Assembly (NCBI GenBank): GCA_021234535.1
Contig: CM037850.1
Coordinates: 15,003,114 to 15,067,113, forward strand
DNA from: Stichopus chloronotus
Taxonomy: Eukaryota; Echinodermata; Holothuroidea; Aspidochirotida; Stichopodidae
Reading direction: 5' to 3'
DNA length: 64,000 bases
This document shows, piece after piece, positions 1 to 11,640 of the stretch. Position numbers and translations under genes: made by a program. The notes below the pieces were generated by a model. The model was not told where the DNA came from and made no database searches. It saw only the letters and a list, made by a program, of their open reading frames with translations. Positions within the stretch are counted from its first letter, which is position 1; each line of letters opens with the position of its first letter.

Positions 1-2374
1 CATCAATGTTCATTGATTTGGAGACTTTAATTTGCAAACTGTCCTAGACAAAATATTGTTGCAAAGCAGATTGAGTCTGATTTGGTTCCCCCACCCCCAG
101 TTCTTGTGTAGCAATACAGTATGATGATTTCTGCCCAAACAGCGCAAGTTAGTTCTGTATTTAAAGATGGTTGCATGTAGTAGCAACATACTGTAGGCTT
201 ATCATCGTAACTAGAGTGTAAGTCCTTCACAGCTGATAATGCATGATATGCAATGTACAGTTATGCCTGCATCTGGTGCCAATTCAGTTATTCTATTGTG
301 TATAATGATGGTGCCTGAATATGACTTTGACTCCTTTCTGTTATATCATAGTGTAACAGTGAATTATGTAATTTTAAAATTGTGAGTGTGGACTGTAGCA
401 TCGCCAGTCCTTAGGTCTTCTGTACATAAATACTCATCATGAAATTAAAGTCGGAAAGTCTGCCAGATAAGCACAGAGTCAGTGACTGCCAGATAGGTAC
501 TTTGTGCAGAGAGTTTAATTGGTAGACTTCAAAGATTTCCTGGCTGTTATTAATTTCACGTGCATGCATTCATGTGTTCCCTAGCATCTGGTAATTCCCA
601 CATGAACTTGGCTGTCAACTGACTGCAGTTTGCTTCTCGAATGACCATCTTATTTCCTCTTTAAACTTGTCTGTAAGTCAAGTGAAATACATCTAGTGAG
701 TAATCTTGTTACTCAGTGAGAAATATGCTGTATGTAACTAAGACACGTACAATAGGTAATGACTAAACAGTATTCTTGGAATATCCTTAACAAGTCAGTT
801 TTGGATAATTCATCAGAGTTAAGGAGAAGTTGGTATAGAGACCCTATAGGGTTTAAAGCTGGTGGAAGGATCAGCCTGCTTTATTTGGTTCACATGTGAT
901 AAACTAATGTAGTTGAGCCACCACCTGTAGTCTGGTATAACTTAACAAAGTGACAAAGAACCCTCATGATTTTACTGTGGGCAATGCCAGGGCAAACATG
1001 AGCTAATCGTATTCGTCGTGCAGCCATAGTGAAACAGATTCAACATTTTGGGTTAAATGATGTCTGTACTTTCGAGTAGCATAAAATTACTTGCTTCTAA
1101 GTTGTAATGTGACAAATTATTGGTCCTTATGACCAACTGGGCGGGGTTCTGCTCTCACACTTGTGTAACAGCTTCATCGGTAGTAAATCTTTATTTTTTT
1201 TGTATATTTGACTACATCCTGCAAGATTTGCATCGATCGAAAATTTCAGGGCAAGCAAACAAGTGTAAACACGAGTTCGGCTGCGAATACCAACTGTCGA
1301 ACAATTCTTTTCTATATTGGCCTAGGCTTTGCAATCTTGACTCAGCAAGCTGTAAATCATATAGATTTGGAACCCTCATATAGATCCTAGGCAAGGATTG
1401 ATTTGTTCAGAGACACCCTCTATGATACCGATGCTCTGATATATAATTCCCGTGTTTCAGAGTACACTCTTTTGTGTGCTGGGGTTTAATATCGGGCGTA
1501 CATGTTACTTTGAAAACTACTGGTAGTTACCCCTTTTTGGGCGGGTTGCTGGTTTTGACAGAAATGCTTTTAGTGCCCATGCACGGCAAAGTGTTGTTCC
1601 TCAGTCGTGCTATAAACGTGAAAGTGTCTGTGAAATTACGTATCTATTCCCAATGAAATCTGTCTCGCTATTACGGAGATGATCGAGAAGGCGCCAGGTT
1701 CGGTAAGGGGGGGGGATAGGTTGCCATTAGAGGAGAAACTGGGTGTTGTGGAAAACTGGGAGATGTCGGTGACTAAATAAACTGAATAGATACATATCTT
1801 GGAGTGGTAAACAAATTCTGGGATTGTGTATATTACACAGTGGGGAACTGTTTTATTTTGGTTGCAAACTTCAGACCGCAAAAAATGTGAAAACATGGAG
1901 TCGTTTTGTACTTTATAACTATGGTATTCGTTGCCGGGGGGATTACATTACGCCTAAAGGGCACAAAAAATCTTGGGTCTTTTTGTTTAGGACTCGTCCC
2001 CCTTCCCTTTTAACTGAATACACAAAAGTACAATACAGCACATGCTTCAGTCGATTTTTGTGTGGACTACTGCATTTAATTTCCAAGTCCCAAGAATATG
2101 TACCTGACCTCACCTACTTCAGAAGTACATTGAAAAAAACAAAACCAAAAAACAATACCCATTTCCCTGCAACAAACCCCACATGAAAATATCAGATTTC
2201 TGGTACTTTAAGGCATGGCTTCTCATGCCACAGCCAATCTTTTGACAGTAAAACTGTTTTTTCTTTTAACTCAAATCATCTCCTTTTGAGAATGAACTCA
2301 ATGAGGCAAGTTGTGCTCGGAGGTTGGTTCACATGCATTAAATTAATATACTGCAGGAGGGTCTGTCTCCCTAC
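1..2374. other. Non-coding stretch, no recognisable gene
   Basis: I see no reading frame with protein-like composition, no clean exon bounded by splice signals and no recognisable repeat in this part. Short open frames on both strands are low-complexity chance frames. It may be intronic or intergenic. Confidence 0.4.
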
Positions 2375-2485
2375 CTGATCTCGTTCAAGGGACAGTGGTA
2401 AGTCCTGTGTTGCGCTCTCTTGGTGATCCAGGGCTCTGTCCATCAGCCTCTTTTGATGTGCTGTTTCGCTATTTCTTTCTCCCCT
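2375..2485 (-). CDS. Possible orphan internal exon, unrecognised
   Basis: On the minus strand a polypyrimidine tract ending TTGCAG precedes 111 open bases that end at GATCAG followed by GTAGGG. This makes a 37-codon exon in phase 0 at both ends. The peptide is charged and helix-like, rich in Arg, Glu, Gln and Asp (it includes LMDRALDHQESATQ). I do not recognise the family. No neighbouring exon on this strand was found, so it may be an exon of a gene lying outside the window, a relic, or a chance frame. Confidence 0.22.
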
Positions 2486-2861
2486 CTGCAACAACTGCCA
2501 ATATTATTACAGGTACTCTCAAAACACATCTCCACAGTGAAGCTTTGACCTTGCTTCCAAAATCCTGCTTTCCCGCCTTTTTTGACATGTTGCGGACACA
2601 TGTTGCCATGTGTGTCGCGACATGTGTCCGTGACATGTGTCTAGTGTATACAAGGACAAAATTTCTGTGTCTAGATGTGTCGGCAACATGTGTCAACATA
2701 TGTATCCTAAAATGTTGACAGTGTACACAGGCCTTTATGCTTTGTTGTTTACCTCTGTGACTTATGTAATTAATACAGTCTTTTTTCACTGTGCAAATAT
2801 TAACATCATAACAAACTTGTACTACAAACAGGTATCATGCTGTTTGTTTGCTCTGTTTCAG

Positions 2862-2997
2862 ATGTAACAACCCTTCTATCCTACCCCAAGTATCACCACC
2901 TTGGGAGCAACCAGCAGAAGACACACTTAACAACAAGTGGCAACTTAAAAACTTGTATGTCCAAGTGAACAGAATGTTACCAGAGATGATACAGTAA
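2862..2997 (+). CDS. Possible orphan exon, unrecognised
   Basis: A strong acceptor (pyrimidine run ending TTTCAG at 2861) is followed by 44 open codons of ordinary protein composition (it contains SILPQVSPPWEQPAED and LKNLYVQVNRMLPEMIQ). The frame ends either at a TAA at 2995-2997 or at a donor, CA followed by GTAAGAG, at 2994. It could therefore be a terminal exon or an internal exon with a two-base overhang. The family is not recognised and no partner exon was found nearby. It lies about 380 bases from another exon-like segment on the opposite strand. Confidence 0.33.
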
Positions 2998-3339
2998 GAG
3001 ACCGATTCATTTTCAAAAGGTTAGTGTGGTCCATCAGTAACAATCCATTTTGTGCTGAAGAAATCTGCAGATTTTTTTTTGTATCTTTACATTGACCTGT
3101 TGACCTTGAAAATATGACATTTTGTGGGACAGAGCAACTTTACAAGCTTATAACTGAAGAACAGAAGAACCTCTAACTCTGAAACTATGTTTTCTATAGC
3201 AGAAAACACAAAGAATTTTCATGTCCCCATTAGCAATGTTTTTGATCTCCAAAAAAAAAACAAGAAGGCAATCCACGGAGTTGGTATCTCATCACCAACA
3301 TGCACATTGATTTCAATACAGGGTCTGCGCATGTGAATT

Positions 3340-4165
3340 TGTATTAGTGTATTGCTAAGTACTTACAAAACGTTAAGTTAATTGGTTTAATAGTTCTTAA
3401 GATATGCTTGAAATGCAAAGTTTGGGGCAAAATTGGCTTTTTTTCTCAAAAATCAGCAAATTTGACTCAATTTACCAGTACAGTGATATTGTGTTGAACA
3501 ATGTGTTCTCAAGTAAGTACTTACAAATCTATAAGTTAATTGATCTAATAGTTCTTAAGATATGCTGGAAATACAAATTTTGGAGCAGAATTGGCCTTTT
3601 TTTTCCTCAAAAATCAGCAAATTTTACTCTCTTTACTGCAAAAGAGATGTACCTTGAAATTTTTCATTCTCAGGTAAGTTTTTCCAAAATTTTGCACTAA
3701 ATGCTCAAATACTTCCCAAGATATGCTGGAAATAGCAGTTTTGGGGCAAAATAGACTTTTTTTTCTCAAAAATCAGCAAATTTGACTGGATTTACCATAC
3801 AACTTATACATCTTGCACATATTGGCATCAAGCACAACCTGACAAAGTTTCAATTTAATGGCTCATATGCTAACTATTCTGGAAAAACTACAATTTGGAC
3901 AGGTGCGGACACATACACACACACACATGCACCCGCACACACACACACGCACACACATTGGCACGAACACGTTTTCATTTATACCACCCAACAGGACCCT
4001 CCTGTACCCATGGTCACTCTACCATGGTTTACCCCTGGGGTGTCGCTACTCATCCACTCCAAGCGTTTTCATAGCAACCATTCTCCCATGGGTGCACAGT
4101 ACAATATATAGCTTCACTAGCCAAGTGACTGCAATATTCTACCCCCTATAGGGCGATGAGATAAA
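3340..4165 (+). repeat. Dispersed repeat R1, intact copy
   Basis: Three or four internal sub-repeats of about 110-180 bases share the core CAAGATATGCTGGAAATA, then an AAATTTTGGGGCAAAATTGGC-like block, a T run and AAATCAGCAAATTT. They are followed by a CA/CG-rich microsatellite (about 3908-3960) and a conserved tail ending CCTATAGGGCGATGAGATA. The same order recurs at 34545-38930 (split by a LINE) and inverted at 63540-64000. It is clearly a multicopy element. I saw no terminal repeats or coding capacity, so its class is unknown. Confidence 0.75.
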
Positions 4166-4424
4166 AATGCTCTAGGTGCTGTAATTCAGTGCAAAATGGC
4201 ATTTTCATGGCATCATACAGTAGGCTGTTAATTTCACACAAGAAATTTAAAACATCATTATGTATTTCTATATACCAGGCAATTACTTCAACAAATTACA
4301 GGGCCATGTTATAGAGATAGAGTCATAAACTTATGCAATTGTGTAGAGCAAATAGTCAAAGTTGCATATTTCAGCCATTTTAAGAAGTTGCAGTTCCACA
4401 AACAGCTTTGGAAATAATCTATAC

Positions 4425-4480
4425 TAAAGCCAGGCACGTAGCCAGTGGGGGGGGGCATGGGGACGTCCACCCCCAATATT
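4425..4480 (+). repeat. CACGTAGCCAG plus G-tract repeat end
   Basis: The segment has AGGCACGTAGCCAG followed by a run of nine G. Variants with GTAGCTAGG plus a G-tract occur at 39598-39650, and on the minus strand a CGTATCCAGGATTTTTC-then-G-run version lies at 33230-33275. The recurring pairing of this motif with a G-tract marks a short dispersed repeat. Its other end was not identified. Confidence 0.4.
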
Positions 4481-4629
4481 CAATAAAACATCTTGTTTTT
4501 TTGTTTTGTTTGTTTTTATTCCTTGCCGAAGGCAGGCATGGGTATCTGTGCGATGGTGATTGCATATGTGTGACGCATTGGCTTGTAAACACGATATTTC
4601 AAGAAGGGAAACTTGCCAGAACTTCAAAG

Positions 4630-5045
4630 AAGGTGTGTAGGTAGGCCATAGAGAATAGATGGTCCCTACTCTTTTTCAGGTAGCTCAAAGGTCACTTGAG
4701 GTCACTAGAGGGGAAAGTCTGAAAACCTAGTAAGGAGAATATTACTGGAACTTCAAACTCTTATCATTGGTAGCAACTGATTTAAAATATGTTTCTAACT
4801 TCAAACTTGGTCTGTAGGTAGTCCATTGTGAGTAGATGGTCCCTAGTGTTTTACATAGAGGTCAAAGGTCATTTGAGGTCACCAGAGCTTGAAGTAGGAA
4901 AAGCTAGTAAGGGAGATATCTCAGCAACTGAATGTTTCAGGAACTTTAAACTGTTGTCATTGTTAGCACAGGTCTAAATGAGTGGATGATGTCTGTTAAT
5001 TTTTTTTATGGAGGTCAAAGGTCCTGTGAGGTCAATAGTAGACTT
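4630..5045 (+). repeat. Tandem repeat (~165 bp units) with AGGTCA half-sites
   Basis: Three diverged units start near 4635, 4808 and 4975. Each has TAGATGGTCCCTA or a relative, then TCAAAGGTCA, then GAGGTCA. The middle unit holds an exact direct repeat of AGGTCA with a one-base spacer (4859-4871) and a third half-site at 4876-4881. Related units occur at 18,010-18,050 and 19,280-19,620. This is repetitive DNA; any receptor binding is inference. Confidence 0.5.
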
Positions 5046-5262
5046 GCCCAAGTCTTTTGTGATTGTCCTCTTCTCAGATCTGTGCATTAATGTTCAGATC
5101 TGTGGTCCTCTCCCATCTATGACCGTGGTTCTCTCCTTTCACGGACTGCCCCTTTGCACATACACATGCCCAGCTTTCTACACCGAGTCTTTGTAATCTT
5201 GTTACACTGTGCTACTGTCACCAGTGGGCTGCCCAAAAGAGACTTGTAGCTTTTGCAATTGG

Positions 5263-5270
5263 TGACGTCA
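5263..5270. promoter_or_regulatory. CRE-like palindrome TGACGTCA
   Basis: A perfect TGACGTCA sits about 50 bases upstream of an AGCCAATG (CCAAT-like) box in a stretch with TATAAATA-like sequence at about 5293. This is a promoter-like cluster about 2.5 kb upstream of the C2H2 exon at 7790. No transcript evidence is available and such clusters arise by chance. Confidence 0.18.
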
Positions 5271-6292
5271 TATTTTGAGTCAGCGGTATTCAATATAAAT
5301 ATTCATCAATTCATTGCAGCCAATGAAAAGCTTTTAATCTGTAAACCGACGGTATCATCACCTTTTATACAGTGCTAGCTAAAGGCATTCTGATTACTGG
5401 AGATGTGTGGGCGTGTTTGTGGGTGTGACTGCTCCCAACACCATTTTCGCCGTGTAACGTTGAACAATATGTTGCGTTGCCTTATCACAGACTTTGCATT
5501 ACCTGATGGCAGTCAGCTAGTCAGGTAGGATCCTAGGCTGCATCCCTAAGTATCCCCAGGTCAGAAGTGTAGCTCATCACTCCAGTTTATTTTCTACCTT
5601 AGTCCTCTCTTTTTTTTTCCATAATTTTTCCATCAACAAAATATTGCTTTATTCAGTTTTATTTTTCCATCTTTTTTATTTTCTCCAAAAGTGTCTGTCC
5701 AAATGAAGTCTGGATGGATTGCAAGCTGAAGCCTTGGATAAAAGATATCATCCCTCTTTAAATCCCACATGTCTCCAGATCACAGTTTCGATTGAGTGAA
5801 AATATTCAGTATTGCAAGGCCCAACTGGAGTCACAAAGTGGGACACAATACTTTTATTTTTATCTTTCATGTTATATTTGTATTGAACTGTCATATACAG
5901 TAGTTTACTACAGTATTTAAAACAGGCAGTTTGTATGTAGTACTGCTGTGTTTTGATGTGTATCTGTAAGAAATCACAAAGTTCTTTGACTTTCTGCTTA
6001 GAATCGGCAATTACAGGAAATAGGTAACCTCATTTAATTTCATTTTGTTTATCAGTATGCTCATTGATAATTTGAATTCCTCTTCTTACACACTAGCACT
6101 GGTGAAACAGAATATCCTGTTGGATGGTTCAATTCCATCAGCTGGTTAACTGGAGTGGAGTCAAATTCATGAAGTTACTGTCTAAGTTTTTACTTTTTTA
6201 AATTAAAACTTTATGGAGACAGAGAGGAAATTATTCAGTTAAAAATCTATGGATAATTGAAGAAACAGATATTTCATAGAAATAGGGGAACA

Positions 6293-6326
6293 CACATATA
6301 TATACATATATATATATATATGTATG
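6293..6326. repeat. (TA)n microsatellite
   Basis: Alternating TA/CA run directly visible in the sequence. Confidence 0.85.
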
Positions 6327-6589
6327 TACTGTAGCATTAGCAATTATCAATGCAACACTTGTCCTGTGAAAACATAGTAACCCTGAGTGCATAGATCAGG
6401 TTTTACTGTATGACATGCTTTTATATCAATCAACTGGTGAAGGCCACCACCTGATGATCAAAAAACATAATTTATACAGACTCAAACTTTTGCTAGCACA
6501 TCGCAAAGGAAAACATGAGTATTCATTGAATAATTTCTTTCAGTGACAGAGATGGATGAGTTTTAAATTTTCACAGTCAACCAGTTAAT

Positions 6590-6910
6590 TTGTAACATTT
6601 GGCCACACCGGTGCTGTGGCTAAAGGTGGTGGCTTTTGAAGCAATGAAGCTTAGCAACCAGGAGGTTCTGGGTTCGAACCCTGGCCAGGTCACAGTACAG
6701 CAGGTTGGGGTTTTCGTCCAAGAGAGATCTACGGTTTTCCCATCTGAACTGATCTTGTGAGAAGAAGAATTTTATCTAAAGTTGTTAAGTTGGTAGTCAA
6801 CCGACATGAACTTGTAATTTATAAGGCACAGGCTTCCTCCACAATTGTGTGGTTGCTTAGCGTCTTAAAATAACTGCCCTTCAAGGCCTAAATTATTGTA
6901 ACATTTGGCC
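6590..6910 (+). mobile_element. tRNA-derived SINE with 15-bp target-site duplications
   Basis: A body at 6605-6895 is flanked by two exact copies of TTGTAACATTTGGCC (6590-6604 and 6896-6910), the signature of LINE-driven insertion. Near the 5' end a TGGCTAAAGGTGG segment matches an RNA polymerase III A box. About 40 bases later GGTTCGAACCC is a perfect B box, so the head derives from a tRNA. A tRNA-unrelated body of about 220 bases follows and ends in an AT-rich tail. It is transcribed by polymerase III and mobilised by LINE enzymes in trans. The intact duplications suggest a fairly recent insertion. Confidence 0.88.
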
Positions 6911-7789
6911 TAGAAACAATACCATGACTGTCAAGCGTACAATTACCTCTGAGAGAAAGTCTGGCTCACAATGAATATGTTTGGGTTTTATTTCCTTATA
7001 GTCGCCTAATTGAAGCAGTTAGAGGGCTTAACTAGAAGTGAAAGGGTAGTTTTTTTTTTTGCATGAAATTTTAAGGTTTTTGTTTTCTTTTCTTTTTTTT
7101 AAAGACTGCAAACAGATGTACAGTAAATACTCTCTCTTTCTGTCTATTATGATCTTGTATTACATTTAAAAACAGATGCATGTTCCTTGACATCTTTTTC
7201 AGCACTGTGATTATAACCTTCTTCACCATCGTCACCCTCATTACAATGTTCATCAGTTTGTGTTTTACAGTTGTCAAATAGATATGCTCCTACCCGATTA
7301 GGAATAAGAACAAGCTCAGCGTATGGAAGCCTCTCCTCTTAGCAGCTTGAAACCTGCTACATCTTGGTTGTACTCTGTGACCTGTGGTGATTCTATGAGG
7401 ATGGCCAATGACTCCTCCAGCCTGTTTTATGGTAGTGAGGTGATTGAAGCCTCTTTCTGCACTCTGCAGATGAAGTTGGAATAATCAACAGCACATCTAC
7501 TATGAAGCTCAGGATGTTGAGACAGAACTTGCCAACAAGGCCAAGTTTTCTTTGACATTTGTCCATGTCCATTGACTCCAAGAAGATTTTTAATATGAGA
7601 AGGGCATACACTGGTTATTTACAGTATTTCAAGTATTTTCCATGTATTTTGTTTTCAAGTTTGGATTTTTACAGACTTCAGTGGGGGTACAATATCTTCT
7701 TTTTTATGTTATGAGAATTATGAGAGTTTCAGAAAGTATCAGAATGTTTATGTTAGTCTTGTTCAATTTGTTGTGCAGCATTTCTCGTG

Positions 7790-7898
7790 ATGTCTCAAAA
7801 TACCTGGCAATGCAGCAAATGCACCTTTGTTGGGGACACTGGCCCTCTCCTGGTGTGGCACTACAGGATCAAGCATGATGAAAGAGTACTTTTTCAAG
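7790..7898 (+). CDS. First coding exon of a C2H2 zinc-finger protein
   Basis: An ATG at 7790 opens 36 codons and one extra base before a donor (CAAG then GTAATTTG). The peptide carries one C2H2 finger: Cys8, Cys11, His24, His29 (spacing C-x2-C-x12-H-x4-H), followed by an acidic/basic HDERVLFQ segment. Spacing and position equal the first finger of the minus-strand gene at 53,646-60,447 (Cys10, Cys13, His26, His31, also HYR between the histidines), so the two look paralogous. No second exon was found downstream. It may be a pseudogene start, or a 5' exon of the transposase gene at 11.6-17.4 kb. No signal peptide is present; a nuclear role is expected. Confidence 0.5.
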
Positions 7899-8329
7899 GT
7901 AATTTGAAATGTCATTCTCACTTACAGCCCTGTTTTCCTACCGCAATGTTTTGTAATTTATGAGGAATGGTGTGTGTAGCACCAAACTAGAGAGTATAAG
8001 GATTGAATGTACCACAGATTTTGAGAAATACACGTAACGATTGGACAAAATTCCCAAAGAAAAAAAAAATGCCAAAAGTCACTGCTTTTATCTCAGACAC
8101 AAAGTGAAATGAACGATGATAAAAAATAGCAGGAAAAAAAAGCTGATAAGAAATGTTGATTTAAAACGACACAAAGTGAATAATGGACTATTAATATGTT
8201 TGTTTGGATTGGATTTCTATGTCATATGCTGAACCTCTTCAAGCACACCCTATCGATCCACAACCATATCGATCCACAATAATTCGGAATGCTTCTACGT
8301 TCACGTGCCTTAATGGATTTGCTTTAAAC

Positions 8330-9610
8330 TTACAAATTATCTTTCTTGATGTCTGGGCCATTTGGGGTGTTCAGGAAGTTTTGGTTCAAGGTCCCATGTG
8401 GACCCAATGGCCCATTTTACGGAATTCTGCACTATGCTTTTCCTCCTAGTTCAGAGTACAAAGTACAATCTTCATGGTCTGTCTTAAAGATACGTTGTTA
8501 GTGGTACCTTCAATGTGTTCATGAATATTTGGTCCAAGGTCTCATATGGGCCCTATGGGCCTCATTTTATGAAATTCTGTAGGATGCTTCTGTTCCTACA
8601 GATTCTTTTACGATGTTGATGCTTTCTCATATTGATACGCAGGTGTTCAGTGTTCAGGAAATTTGAGCCCAAATCTCAAGAGGGCCCTAAGGGTCCATCT
8701 TGTGAAAAAAAAATGCAAAATGCTGACTTTGTATTTAATCGATGTTAAAGGCTGTAACTCATCACCCTAGGCTATATTTTCCCCTTCCAGAAAGCAAAAT
8801 TCTTAACTGGTTCTAATTTACAGTACCCTTTGATTGACAGCAAATTTGAAAGATGCAGAGTAGCTCATACTACACAGCCTACACAGGGATCCATTGTTTT
8901 GATTGCACATGTGGAGCAATTTAAGACATTCTGAGGGATGGACTAGACATAAGTGGTTGCGAGAATTGAAACTGTCTGGAGTGATGAGTCTTTGCCTTTA
9001 AACAGAGTTGACAGCATCATATAGACGGTCATCTTAACAATTTTTCATAATGATTCTTTGTTAGTGATCTGTATTAAAGAAGTTTTGGTCCATGGTTTAG
9101 TGTGGACCCTTAAATTTGACCCGTTTTACAAAATTCTGCAAAATTCTCCTCCTACAGATTGTCATACGTGTGTACAATACATCGATGGTTTGTCATTATG
9201 ATACTCTGTAAGTGTCACCTTAAGCATGTACATAAATTTTGGGTCTAAGGCTGAAGATGGGCCCTCATGCCCATCTTGGGCTTTAGACGATGTATTTCTG
9301 AACACCCTAGAGGTGTCACTATGTCAGATCATCAACATTGTACAAAAGAATGTGTAGGATAACAAGTTTTTTGCAAGAATTTCATAAAATGGACCACAGG
9401 ACTTGGGTAAATTACCTTGGGTAAATATTCATGGGCACCCTGAAGGTACCACTAACAATGCATCGTCATGACAAACCAATAAGATTGGGCATGAGAATCT
9501 GCAGGAGAATAGCCAGTTTACACAATTTCATAAAGCGGGCCATAGGGCCCACATGAGTCCTTGCACCAAAAATTTCTGAATACCTCAAATGGCCCACTAC
9601 CTAAGAAACA
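8330..9610. repeat. Block of direct and inverted ~150-bp repeats
   Basis: On the plus strand, units at about 8368, 8517, 8655, 9075 and 9225 share TGTTCAGGAA-like, TTTGGTCCAAGGTC-like and GGGCCCTATGGGCC-like blocks, then TTTTATGAAATTCTG. From about 9290 to 9600 the same blocks run in reverse complement (for example AGAATTTCATAAAATGG and CATAGGGCCCACATGAG). The block could fold into a long imperfect hairpin. No coding frame is seen. Confidence 0.6.
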
Positions 9611-11586
9611 AGTTCCATGTAAATTCGTGAAAGTATGTGCTAGTAAAAGCATTTTCAACTATTGTGGAGAGATAGTTTATTCATGAATCTGCTCCTAATA
9701 TGACATACACGAACAAAGATTTTTCAAAGGGGAGTTTCCAACTGTGAAACTTTAAACTTTGATTGCATAACATTTGATGATGTCACAAGGGCACTAAAGG
9801 CAGTTTTGGAAATCAAATTGTACAAATATTTAGAAAAACCAGTTTTTACCGCATTTTAGTCTACATGTCATGACCTCTTTAAACAGTTTTGGTAATAAAA
9901 TAAGAGGAAAATTGATTTTCTGAAGAATGAATCTAAGATTTTTTAAAATTTTAATCAAAACCTTTGCAAGAGTTATTTACTTTCTGCAACCTGACAATCA
10001 AGTTTTGATCAGACAAGTTTTTTTTTTTTTTTTTTTAAGAAAACAGAGTGAAACTGCAAAAATCGGCTAAAAATTGGTATTTCGGCTCATGAAACGTTTT
10101 CATTCTGAAATAAACTATTTTTTGTTAATACTGCTTTTTGTTGTCTACATTCTTAGTTTGTCTTTGGCAATTGTTGCTTCCTAATGGAATTTTTGAATAT
10201 GCTACATGCTGTGTTTGATTTTACTAACAATATCATATTCAAAGCCTGGCTCAACTATAAGTGTATTGGTTGAGGAAAAGTCTCTATCGGGATATTTGTC
10301 CCTTTAATTTACATAGTTCATGTTTTTACTGTTGGCTTAAGTTCATGATTTGCAGTTTGTTATTCAGGACAACCATAAATTGTGTTCAAAAGTTCACATA
10401 AAGACTACAGTGCTATGTAGTTGGGTTATGGAATATTACTTCAGAATGGTAAAAGTCAGTAATGAAGAATTTAATTCAAGCACAACTGCTTGAGCTATTA
10501 ATTTACCTCAAATTTGAAGAAAGTATATCAATTTCGAGCATGTTGTTGTGCTTCTGCTCACCCTTTTTGAGTCCAGGCCATTGGCTTGTTTATTGCAACA
10601 ACAAGAAATCACTCACAGTTCCAGTCTGTGCAGCCATGCTTCTCTTTACTGTACTGTTGGTCTCACTCCGATATCTGTTCATGGTGATTTTTACCTGTTT
10701 ACAGATCAAATTGTCAACAAATTTGACCAGACAGAACTTTTCATATCTAATTATCAAATAAAAAAGTGGTAGGGTATTTATCAAAGTCCCAAGACTAAAT
10801 TTTCCTTCAGAATGCCATAAGTGCTCAGAATACCATTTGCATACTTCATTAATTCACCCTTGGAGTCAATTTACTCATGTCTTGAAAGCATGGTCACACT
10901 GTGTGGTAGAGGGAAAGATGCCAGCTTGAGGTTGAATTGCAAAGGAGTGATGATGTGCATTCAAGGTATCAAATGTATCACTAATTTCATTGAAAATGAT
11001 GTTTTTGTTTTTCTTCACCAACCTTTTGACAATTTCACTCACCATTTTTGTGGGGATGGAAGGAGTAAAGTTGTCCATCAATTACACTGTGCCACAGCAA
11101 AAAAGAAAATGCACTTGTTCTCCGGATGGGTTGACTGAAGGCCCTTGCTGTTCATGTTACTTTGGGTCGCTCCGAGTGAATGAACAACCTAATGAAAACT
11201 TGCATGTTTGTCCTCTTTGAAAATCAATATGTGAAACTTGGAATAAGCAATACCATCAGTTTGTTGTCACTTTTTATAGGAGCTGATTTGTACAGCATGC
11301 CACATGCTTCCAACCAACATTATGTCCACATTCTAACAAGTTAAAAATGATGTGCATCCTTGTAAGGAAATACTGTAGTTTCACTTCCAATCATTTCTTG
11401 AGGCATGACTTCCCCATGTATTATTCCCCCTTCCAACCTTGTGTTGTAAGGGAAATGTTTTTATCTCAAAATTTCAAATTTTGTAACATGTGAACACTGT
11501 ACAGTGTACTTAATTTTACCTCTGTTTACATGTGTTCATGTTTTGTTGTTGTTCATCTGTTTTAAATGATAATTGGCTGATTTCAG
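9611..11586. other. No supported gene; possible intron
   Basis: The segment is AT-rich with short open frames that have no family resemblance or supporting splice sites. A 17-base T run starts near 10,019. If the exon at 7790 belongs to the downstream transposase gene, this stretch would be intron. Confidence 0.35.
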
Positions 11587-11640
11587 AAGTTTGAGAGTGA
11601 TTTAAAATACGGAGTAGATAAACACAGTGGGTTTACTCAG
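11587..11640 (+). CDS. Small 5' exon of the transposase gene (tentative)
   Basis: Acceptor GATTTCAG at 11,586, 18 open codons in phase 0, then a strong donor, CAG followed by GTAAGAAG. Only this frame is open. It joins in phase to the exon at 12,323. The 18 residues are too few to assign a domain. A second open stretch after an acceptor at 11,836 (YLELNVLTRRVPPNALNK) looks protein-like but does not join in phase. Confidence 0.38.

Noticed and set aside
3782..4151. Coding frames over the CA-rich tract (also at 38,595-38,891 and 63,576-63,908)
   Set aside because: His/Thr runs come from the CA microsatellite and the frames recur only because repeat R1 recurs.
4859..4881. Functional nuclear-receptor enhancer
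   Set aside because: The site lies in a dispersed repeat with no gene nearby; only the sequence match is supported.
6605..6690. Functional tRNA gene
   Set aside because: A and B boxes are present but no cloverleaf acceptor or anticodon arms fit, and the insertion duplications define a longer SINE.
10875..11138. Coding exon on either strand around 10.9-11.1 kb
   Set aside because: Both strands are open but neither has good splice sites, conserved motifs or phase agreement with neighbours.
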